From NCBI GenBank assembly GCA_016937725.1, contig JAFGVZ010000085.1:1-5945 (forward strand): a stretch of 5,945 nucleotides of DNA, in the 5' to 3' direction. A program made the translations under genes and the position numbers. Below, piece by piece: positions 1-5,186 of the stretch; positions within the stretch are counted from its first letter, which is position 1, and each line of letters opens with the position of its first letter. The notes under the pieces were generated by a model. The model had not been told where the DNA came from. It worked only from the letters and a program-made list of their open reading frames with translations, and ran no database searches. The DNA comes from Paracoccaceae bacterium. Lineage in GTDB: Bacteria; Pseudomonadota; Alphaproteobacteria; Rhodobacterales; Rhodobacteraceae.

Positions 1-154
1 CTCTGGTGCGATCCAGCATTTGGCGGGGATGAAGGACAGCAAAGTCATCGTCGCTATCAACAAGGACGAAGAAGCGCCGATCTTCCAGGTTGCCGATTAC
101 GGGCTGGTGGGCGATCTGTTCACCTTGGTGCCGGAACTGACTGAAAAGCTGTAA
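1..154 (+). CDS. etfA: Electron transfer flavoprotein subunit alpha, C-terminal end (5' truncated by window)
   Basis: Only the last 50 codons (reading from position 2) and the TAA stop at 152-154 are visible. The translation contains the ETF-alpha C-terminal FAD-binding signature: GAIQHLAGM, then IVAINKDEEAPIF, then ADYGLVGDLF and the ending VPELTEKL. In this family these segments form the Rossmann-like domain that holds FAD. ETF is a soluble alpha/beta heterodimer that takes electrons from acyl-CoA and other flavin dehydrogenases and passes them to ETF:ubiquinone oxidoreductase. The beta-subunit gene normally lies just upstream, outside the window. The gene is convergent with the operon on the other strand and is followed 21 nt later by an intrinsic terminator. 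The identification rests on the conserved C-terminal motifs and is secure; nothing can be said of its start. Confidence 0.95.
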   Translation, partial: SGAIQHLAGMKDSKVIVAINKDEEAPIFQVADYGLVGDLFTLVPELTEKL

Positions 155-175
155 TGCGGTATCGCTTCGAATACC

Positions 176-202
176 AAAGGGCGCCCATCGGGCGCCCTTT
201 TT
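176..202 (+). terminator. Rho-independent terminator of etfA, possibly bidirectional
   Basis: The arms 176-186 (AAAGGGCGCCC) and 190-200 (GGGCGCCCTTT) are perfect reverse complements, giving an 11-bp stem with a 3-nt loop (ATC), and the T run at 198-202 follows directly. It lies 21 nt after the etfA stop. The same hairpin read on the - strand lies 19 nt after the stop of the exonuclease-fusion gene at 221, but there only three Ts follow before GG. It should therefore be strong for etfA and weaker, though possibly shared, for the converging operon. Confidence 0.93.
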
Positions 203-220
203 CGTGAAAAAACCTACCTG

Positions 221-2317
221 CTACATCTGCGTGTTCAGGTCTTTCAGCAGCCGCCCATGCTGGCGCACTTCTGCCAGCACATCGCCAAAGGTCTCCAGCC
301 CCTTGGCCTGCAACATCGGCAGTAGCTTCAAGAACGCATCCGCCGTGGCGACCGTGTCGCCAATAGCGGTGTGCCGCGCCTCTTCGGGGATGGTTATGCC
401 CAGCCGCGCGGTCAGCGCATCCAGCGAATGCTGTTCCAACTGGCCATAAACCACCGCCGACAGCAGCACCGTGTCCAGCACCGGATGGTCGAATTGGACG
501 CCGATGTCTTTCTCGTGGCGGCGCAGGAATTCCATGTCAAACGGCGCATTATGGGCGATCAGCACAGCGCCACGGGCGAAATCGTGGAAGCGTTTGCCCG
601 CTTCGGAAATGGTCGGCGCGCCTTTGACCATATCCTCGGTTATGCCATGCACATCGGTCGAGCTTTGCGGAATGGGCCTGGCCGGATCGACCAGCGTGTC
701 GAACACCTCTCGCCGCACGCGGCGGCCATTGACCACGCGCACGGCGGCGATTTGCACGATCTCGTCCATCGAGGGTGTCAGGCCCGTGGTTTCGGTATCG
801 AACACCACATAGGTCAGGTCTTCCAGCCGACTTTCCAGAACGCCCGCGTTACGCTCTTTCGACAAAAGGTCGAAATCATAGACCACGTCGCGCTCGATTG
901 GCGCGGGCCGGGTCGTGGCGCGGCGGGCCTGCGGGATGGGCAGACGCACACAGGCATGGCCGTTGCGGCGCGTTTCAGTCCAAGCTTCGGTCATATGCGC
1001 TTGCAGGACCGCGCGCGCTGTCACATCGGGCAAATCGGAGTCGATGCTGTCGCCAAGCCAGCCGTCAAACTCGCCCACGGGCAAGGGCGGGCCTTGCCAG
1101 ATCAGGTCTAGGATCGCGCCGGGTCCGTCCTCTTCGGCCAGCACCAGCCGGAACGTCTTGGCACGTTTGGTCGCGGATAATTTGCCGCCCAGCCATCGGA
1201 AGAACATGGCCAGTTCGAAACCGTCGCAGGTCAGCACCAATTCCGGGCCTTCGGTTTCCAGAAACAGCCCATCAGCGGTGAATTGCGCCTCTATCCCGTC
1301 CAGCAGATCGCGCGAGCGGGTGCGGGTCTGCGGCAGCCATTCGCCGCGCGTGGCGTCATGGCGCGCGCCCAGCTCCGTAATCGCAGTGGCAAGCGTGTGC
1401 ACCTCGGCCTGCATGGCTTGGGTCAGGTTGGTCTCATGCGCCATATCGGGGCTTTCGGCCAGCACACCGATGACCGTTTGCAGGTTGGCAGCGGGGCGGC
1501 GCACACGGTCGAACACCTCTTGCAGCAGCGCTTCTCGGGCGGCATGGGCGGCAAGGTCTGCCGTCACATCGCGCAAGGTCAGCACGAAGCCGGGGCGGCG
1601 GGTATTGTCGGTGCGGCGCAGCACGCGCATTCGGCCTGATAGCAGCCGACCGCTGGCGGTGGTGGCACACATCAGGTCTGACACGGCATCGGGGTCGTCC
1701 AGCTGGCGCAGGCGGTCATAGGCGTGACGCACTGGCCCTTCGCGCAGGTAATCCAGCAGGTTGCGGTCCAAGCCCGGCGCGCCAGCCGCTTCCAGAATGG
1801 TCACGGCTTGCCCGTTGTAAAACGCCAGTTGGAAATCGGCATTACATAGCAGCACCGCCACCGGCACATCTGCCAAAAGCTTTTCCAGCCGCGATTTTTC
1901 GGCGGAGAGACGCGCGGTTTCGCGCGCAACGGATTCGGCAAGCGCCGAGCGGGTTTGCTCCAAGGATGCGGTGATTGCCTGCGCGGCGGGGGCCAGATCG
2001 CCAAGGTAGCGGGCCTGGTCGGCCTCTCGTGTCAAGCTACCGCCCACATTGGCATGAGCGCGGCTGCGGATGGCATTGGATAATCCATCGATGGCGCGGG
2101 CCACATTGGCGTCGAACAGATACCAGATGCCGGTCACGATAAACAGGATCAGGAAGCCCGCGATCAACCCGGCTTGCAGCATCGGACCTTCAAGGTCGGG
2201 CTGAGGGCTGCGCGACAGCGTCAGCCATGCCCCCGCAGCGATCGAGACCATGCCCCCGATGGCGATCAATGCAAAGAACAGCAGAACGCGGATACGAAGG
2301 GACAGCCGGTCAAGCAT
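221..2317 (-). CDS. Membrane-anchored sensor-kinase-like protein fused to a DEDDh 3'-5' exonuclease (DnaQ/PolC-exo family)
   Basis: Predicted 698 aa. Residues about 10-34 and 46-68 are two hydrophobic helices, so the rest is probably cytoplasmic. A charged, helical linker (about 95-150) leads into a PAS-like region (about 143-251, containing ADVPVAVLLCNADFQLAFYN). Next is a helical region where a HisKA dimerisation helix would sit, but the expected H-E-x-x-x-P reads D-R-V-R-R-P (Asp at about 270). A weak HATPase-like stretch follows (about 355-462) without recognisable N or G boxes. The C-terminal part (about 500-675) is a complete DEDDh exonuclease: Exo I FDTETTGL (D507, E509), Exo II AHNAPFD (D594) and Exo III H649-TAIG-D654. 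By family, that domain removes nucleotides from 3' ends with two metal ions; its substrate here is unknown. A GTG start at 2344 is possible, but ATG at 2317 has GAAGG 8 nt upstream and overlaps the upstream stop by 8 nt (ATGCTTGA), so it is preferred. It is last in the operon. It is unlikely to be replicative epsilon, which is short and soluble. Confidence 0.9.
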   Translation of the reverse strand: MLDRLSLRIRVLLFFALIAIGGMVSIAAGAWLTLSRSPQPDLEGPMLQAGLIAGFLILFIVTGIWYLFDANVARAIDGLSNAIRSRAHANVGGSLTREADQARYLGDLAPAAQAITASLEQTRSALAESVARETARLSAEKSRLEKLLADVPVAVLLCNADFQLAFYNGQAVTILEAAGAPGLDRNLLDYLREGPVRHAYDRLRQLDDPDAVSDLMCATTASGRLLSGRMRVLRRTDNTRRPGFVLTLRDVTADLAAHAAREALLQEVFDRVRRPAANLQTVIGVLAESPDMAHETNLTQAMQAEVHTLATAITELGARHDATRGEWLPQTRTRSRDLLDGIEAQFTADGLFLETEGPELVLTCDGFELAMFFRWLGGKLSATKRAKTFRLVLAEEDGPGAILDLIWQGPPLPVGEFDGWLGDSIDSDLPDVTARAVLQAHMTEAWTETRRNGHACVRLPIPQARRATTRPAPIERDVVYDFDLLSKERNAGVLESRLEDLTYVVFDTETTGLTPSMDEIVQIAAVRVVNGRRVRREVFDTLVDPARPIPQSSTDVHGITEDMVKGAPTISEAGKRFHDFARGAVLIAHNAPFDMEFLRRHEKDIGVQFDHPVLDTVLLSAVVYGQLEQHSLDALTARLGITIPEEARHTAIGDTVATADAFLKLLPMLQAKGLETFGDVLAEVRQHGRLLKDLNTQM

Positions 2318-2729
2318 TGCGCGCGCCTTCGGGCGCGGGCACACGTTCGCTGGCCAGCATGCGGCGCACTTCCTCGCGCAGTTCTTTCAACTCGAACGGT
2401 TTAGAGATGAACCCATCCGCCCCCATGGCCAAACCTTTGCGCCGCTCCATGGCCGATCCGCGCGCGGTCATCATCAGAATGCGCACGTCGTCGCAGTCGC
2501 GGTTCGCGCGCACGCTTTGGCAAATCTCGTAGCCCGAGACTTCGGGCAGCATGACATCCAGCAGCACCAGATCGGGCTTGCGGGTGCAGATCATGTCGAC
2601 CGCGCCTGCGCCGGTGGCAAGGCGGGTCTGGGCATAACCTTCGCGGGTCAGCAGGTAGTCCAGAGCAATGGCGATGTTATCCTCATCCTCGATCACCAAT
2701 ATCTCAGCCCTGCGCGCTTGATCCTCCAT
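2310..2729 (-). CDS. Single-domain response regulator (receiver only)
   Basis: Predicted 139 aa, nearly all of it one CheY-like receiver domain. The acidic pair E14/D15 (in ILVIEDED) binds Mg2+, D58 in LVLLDVMLP is the expected phosphorylation site, T88 (LMMTARG) and K110 (FISKPF) are the switch residues, and F107 holds the aromatic switch position. All key residues are present, so it should accept phosphate. There is no DNA-binding or enzymatic output domain; the tail after about residue 125 is short and unstructured. The start is ATG at 2729 because GGAGGAGGAGAGG lies just before it; a GTG at 2747 in the same frame would consume that Shine-Dalgarno. The first 26 nt overlap the end of the preceding membrane-protein gene and the last 8 nt overlap the exonuclease fusion, pointing to translational coupling. 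Its kinase is not identified, because the adjacent kinase-like protein lacks the His. Confidence 0.93.
   Translation of the reverse strand: MEDQARRAEILVIEDEDNIAIALDYLLTREGYAQTRLATGAGAVDMICTRKPDLVLLDVMLPEVSGYEICQSVRANRDCDDVRILMMTARGSAMERRKGLAMGADGFISKPFELKELREEVRRMLASERVPAPEGARNA
2322..2337 (-). promoter_or_regulatory. Hairpin overlapping the ribosome site of the exonuclease-fusion gene
   Basis: On the mRNA strand CGCGCC-CGAA-GGCGCG forms a 6-bp all-GC stem with a 4-nt loop. The Shine-Dalgarno GAAGG (2326-2330) lies partly in the loop and partly in the 3' arm, 8 nt before the ATG at 2317. The hairpin is inside the last codons of the response-regulator gene, so a ribosome finishing that gene would open it. 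This fits translational coupling; the folding is read by eye only. Confidence 0.45.
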
Positions 2730-3255
2730 TGTCCTCTCCTCCTCCACAAGCCGTCGTCAGGAACGGGTCATTGGGCGCAAGCTGGAACCAATCCACATTC
2801 TGCAAGATGCCCTCATCATCCAACGTCGTGCCTTCGGACAGGTCAGCGCGGCGCCCTGCCGCACAGTCGAAGATGGATTTGAACCCGAAGGTCAGCGCCC
2901 ATCTTTCTTTCAGGATCACCCCGGTCAGGACCAGATCGGGGTTGTTCGCATTGGTCTGGCGGATGCGGTTATCGATGGCGATCATCCGCGTGGTCAGCGG
3001 CACGACATAGGTCCATGGCCGATACCAGACGCGATGTTCGTTACGGCTGACAACCGTCACATCCTCTGGCAATCCCGCTTCAAAACGCCCAGCCCAGCTA
3101 TATTCCAGATAGATGACCATCAGCACCATGCCCAAGGCCGCGCCGAACGGGGCGGTCCAGTCGGGTAGGCGGCGCAGGGTCAAGCGGTGCAAGATCAGGG
3201 CCACACCAAAGCCGGTGATCCCTGCCACGATGACCGCGAAAAACTCTAGAAACAT
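2704..3255 (-). CDS. Uncharacterised small membrane-anchored protein
   Basis: Predicted 183 aa; I do not recognise the family. Residues about 2-24 form a hydrophobic helix starting right at the N-terminus, and about 37-51 form a second, separated by a basic turn (HRLTLRRLPDW). The remaining ~130 residues are soluble, with aromatic and charged stretches (VWYRPWTYVVPLTTRMIAIDNRIR) and a Gly-rich end (ACGGGEDNGGSS). There are two Cys (131, 170). The positive-inside rule suggests the RLTLRR loop is cytoplasmic, which would place the C-terminal domain in the periplasm; this is an inference. ATG at 3255 is chosen because AAGGG lies 8 nt upstream, right at the preceding stop; the frame is open further upstream but runs into the neighbouring gene. 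It follows the DUF294 gene by 13 nt and overlaps the response-regulator gene by 26 nt, so it is part of the same operon. Its Gly-rich tail is written in the same bases as the next gene's Shine-Dalgarno. Confidence 0.83.
   Translation of the reverse strand: MFLEFFAVIVAGITGFGVALILHRLTLRRLPDWTAPFGAALGMVLMVIYLEYSWAGRFEAGLPEDVTVVSRNEHRVWYRPWTYVVPLTTRMIAIDNRIRQTNANNPDLVLTGVILKERWALTFGFKSIFDCAAGRRADLSEGTTLDDEGILQNVDWFQLAPNDPFLTTACGGGEDNGGSSAQG
2733..2745 (-). promoter_or_regulatory. Strong Shine-Dalgarno of the response-regulator gene
   Basis: GGAGGAGGAGAGG on the - strand ends 3 nt before the ATG at 2729, with a consensus GGAGG core at 8 nt spacing. It lies within the coding sequence of the upstream membrane-protein gene, where it encodes part of its Gly-rich tail. 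It decides against the in-frame GTG at 2747. It is the strongest ribosome site in the operon, suggesting that the receiver is made in excess of its neighbours. Confidence 0.8.
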
Positions 3256-3263
3256 GATTTGCG

Positions 3264-3268
3264 CCCTT
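3264..3268 (-). promoter_or_regulatory. Shine-Dalgarno of the 183-aa membrane-protein gene
   Basis: AAGGG directly follows the TGA of the DUF294 gene (TGAAAGGG) and sits 8 nt before the ATG at 3255. It fixes the start of the membrane protein at the hydrophobic MFLEFF N-terminus rather than at upstream in-frame codons that lie inside the DUF294 gene. Confidence 0.7.
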
Positions 3269-5098
3269 TCAGCCCAAAGTGCCCGCAAACTGCCCCACGG
3301 CAGATTGCATGGTGCGCACGACGACAAAGGCGTCGCGCAGGTGGCTGCGCTCGAAATCGGACAGGTCCGATGGCGCGAGAAAATTGTCCGGTTTGCGACC
3401 CATGCGCACGAGCGTCGCTTGGTTTTCCAACCGCAGATCGGCGATCAGGTCATAGGCTTCGATCAGGTCGCGCGCGCCAGAGACAGAGATGATTCCAAGC
3501 TCTTCCGCCGCCAGAAGCCGCGCGCGGGTATTTGCCGCCGGGATGCGCCCGCGTAAAGCATAGACGCGCGCCAGATCGGTGATTGGCACCACACCGCCAT
3601 GTTTCATATCGACATGGTTCTTGTGCTCTCCCGACCGGATGGTGGCAAAGCCGCGCAACAACCCCAAGGGCGGCGCGTGCTTGATGGAATTTGACACTAT
3701 ATGCGCCACGAAAATCGAGTTCTTGCTTGCGGCTTCCAGCGTTTCGGCCTGCAAATCCCGAAACAGGCTGACCTGCCCGCCGATGGGGCGCAGGTCGAAC
3801 ATGACGGATGCCAGCATCTGCGCTTCGGTCGAGGGGGTGTTGATCCAGCCCATGAAATAGCGCCGCCAGACAGAGACCGGCTGACACCAGCGTGGGTTCG
3901 TGGCCATCATGTCGCCGGGGCAATAGAAATAGCCTGCGCGGTCCAGCCCGTCGCTGACAAAACGTGCGAGCCGGGTGAAATAGGCCATGTCATCGGGCGT
4001 GGCGCTGTCGTCGATGATCAGGCAATTGTCCTGATCGCTGACGCCGGTCTGCTCTTGCCGCCCTTGGCTGCCGCAGGCTGCCCAAAGATAGGGCACGGGG
4101 GCGGGGCCGAATTCATCCTCTGCCATCCGCAGCAGGCAGCGGGTGACAGTGTCAGCAATATCGGTAATCAGCCGCGTGACCACGTCATGCGCGTTATGCG
4201 CGCCGACCAGTTGCAGCAGCAGTTGTGGGATGCGGGACGTGACCTCTGCCAACTCATCCAAGCTGGTGGCATTGGCGGCATCGCGCACGAGCTGCGCCGA
4301 GCTGATCGCCTGAAAGCGGGTCAGATCAGTCTGGGTAATCATGCCCACCAGCTTGCCGCCGCGCGTAACGGGCACATGCCCGATGCGGTGCTCCAGCATC
4401 ATATGCAGAATGTCGGAGCCCAGCGCGGTAGGGTCCAGCGACATGGGATCGGGTGTCATGAACTCGGATAGCGGCGTATCAGGGCTACGCCCTTCGGCCA
4501 GCACCTTGCCAGACAGGTCGCGCGTGGTGACGATACCGACCAGACGCTCACCCTCGACCACTGGCACGCAGGAAATGCGGTGTTCGCGCAGCAATTTTGC
4601 CGCGTCTTGCGCGGTGGTGTCGGGCGTGGCGCTGCGCGGGTTGCGCACCATCAGGTCCGAGACTTTCAACGTGGCCAGATCGTTCTGGCGGCCCAATTTA
4701 TTCTGGCCTTGGCCCCGGCTGAAAAACCGCTCGAAGGCTGGGAAATGGGCAATAAGGTGCCGCAATTCACCGCCCGGCAATTGCAGCAGCACGGTATCCG
4801 AGGTGGTGGTCGCCGTGGTGGCCGCGCGCCCGTCACGCAACAGGCCACGCTCGCCAAACGAATTGCGTGGGTTCAGGATAGAGACCAGCGCACCGTGGGT
4901 ATCTGTCACTTCGACCGTGCCGGATTTCACCAGCCAGACGCCGCCAATCGGCTCGCCTTCGGTATAGATAACTGTGCCTGCGGGGAATTCCGTGCGGCTG
5001 AAGGAATTGGCGACGCGCGTCAATTCGTCAAGCGGCAGCGTGTCATACGGGTGAACCGATTGCAGGAATTCCAGAACCTTGGGGCTGACATCGGGCAT
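3269..5098 (-). CDS. cNMP-binding / tandem CBS / DUF294 GlnD-like nucleotidyltransferase protein
   Basis: Predicted 609 aa, soluble. Residues about 10-125 form a cyclic-nucleotide-binding domain with a phosphate-binding cassette at 81-94 (FGERGLLRDGRAAT; E83 and R91 in the positions that contact ribose and cyclic phosphate). Two CBS domains follow (about 145-200, VSDLMVRNP..GIVTTRDL; about 208-262, LSEFMTPDP..GMITQTDL), a pair that usually binds adenine nucleotides. Residues about 300-440 hold a nucleotidyltransferase-like domain with the intact signature GSQGRQEQTGVSDQD (G343, S344, then D355 and D357 as likely metal ligands), as in GlnD-type uridylyltransferases; the remainder (about 450-600) matches the helical DUF294 C-terminal part. 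The family usually has this order and length. The frame is open to 5263, but the upstream residues have no domain character; ATG at 5098 (MPDVSPKVLEFL) with GGAA 7 nt upstream is preferred. It follows the symporter gene by 88 nt. A regulatory role on the symporter or linked metabolism is an inference; the target is unknown. Confidence 0.93.
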   Translation of the reverse strand: MPDVSPKVLEFLQSVHPYDTLPLDELTRVANSFSRTEFPAGTVIYTEGEPIGGVWLVKSGTVEVTDTHGALVSILNPRNSFGERGLLRDGRAATTATTTSDTVLLQLPGGELRHLIAHFPAFERFFSRGQGQNKLGRQNDLATLKVSDLMVRNPRSATPDTTAQDAAKLLREHRISCVPVVEGERLVGIVTTRDLSGKVLAEGRSPDTPLSEFMTPDPMSLDPTALGSDILHMMLEHRIGHVPVTRGGKLVGMITQTDLTRFQAISSAQLVRDAANATSLDELAEVTSRIPQLLLQLVGAHNAHDVVTRLITDIADTVTRCLLRMAEDEFGPAPVPYLWAACGSQGRQEQTGVSDQDNCLIIDDSATPDDMAYFTRLARFVSDGLDRAGYFYCPGDMMATNPRWCQPVSVWRRYFMGWINTPSTEAQMLASVMFDLRPIGGQVSLFRDLQAETLEAASKNSIFVAHIVSNSIKHAPPLGLLRGFATIRSGEHKNHVDMKHGGVVPITDLARVYALRGRIPAANTRARLLAAEELGIISVSGARDLIEAYDLIADLRLENQATLVRMGRKPDNFLAPSDLSDFERSHLRDAFVVVRTMQSAVGQFAGTLG

Positions 5099-5141
5099 GA
5101 CATGTTTCCGGGGTGGGGTGGTCGCTCTGGACCGGGTGGGC

Positions 5142-5166
5142 CTGCCCCCGTTTGGCACGGGGACAG
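5142..5166 (-). other. Intercistronic hairpin between symporter and DUF294 genes
   Basis: The arms 5142-5151 (CTGCCCCCGT) and 5157-5166 (ACGGGGACAG) pair over 10 bp with a single G-T wobble and a 5-nt loop. It begins 20 nt after the symporter stop in the direction of transcription. No T run follows on the - strand (the next bases are GCCCACCC), so it is not a standard intrinsic terminator. A 3'-end stabiliser or processing element that sets the symporter:regulator ratio is the likeliest role. The rest of the 88-nt gap shows no promoter that I can support. Confidence 0.55.
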
Positions 5167-5186
5167 ACCGCTGTCTTTGCGTTGGA

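Noticed and set aside
221..832. The exonuclease as the replicative DNA polymerase III epsilon subunit
   Set aside because: The domain is at the C-terminus of a membrane protein in a transport/signalling operon, while replicative epsilon is a short soluble protein encoded elsewhere. The motifs alone do not distinguish PolC-exo, DnaQ and RNase T relatives.
371..1721. Long + strand open frames (371-1111, 775-1281, 915-1721) opposite the exonuclease-fusion gene
   Set aside because: They lie wholly antisense to a gene with clear domain motifs. The translations are rich in Arg, Ser, Ala, Gly and His without motifs, as expected from high-GC antisense frames, and I saw no convincing ribosome site.
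2318..2344. GTG start at 2344 for the exonuclease fusion
   Set aside because: It would deepen the overlap with the receiver gene to 35 nt and lacks a good Shine-Dalgarno, whereas ATG 2317 has GAAGG at 8 nt and a short coupled overlap.
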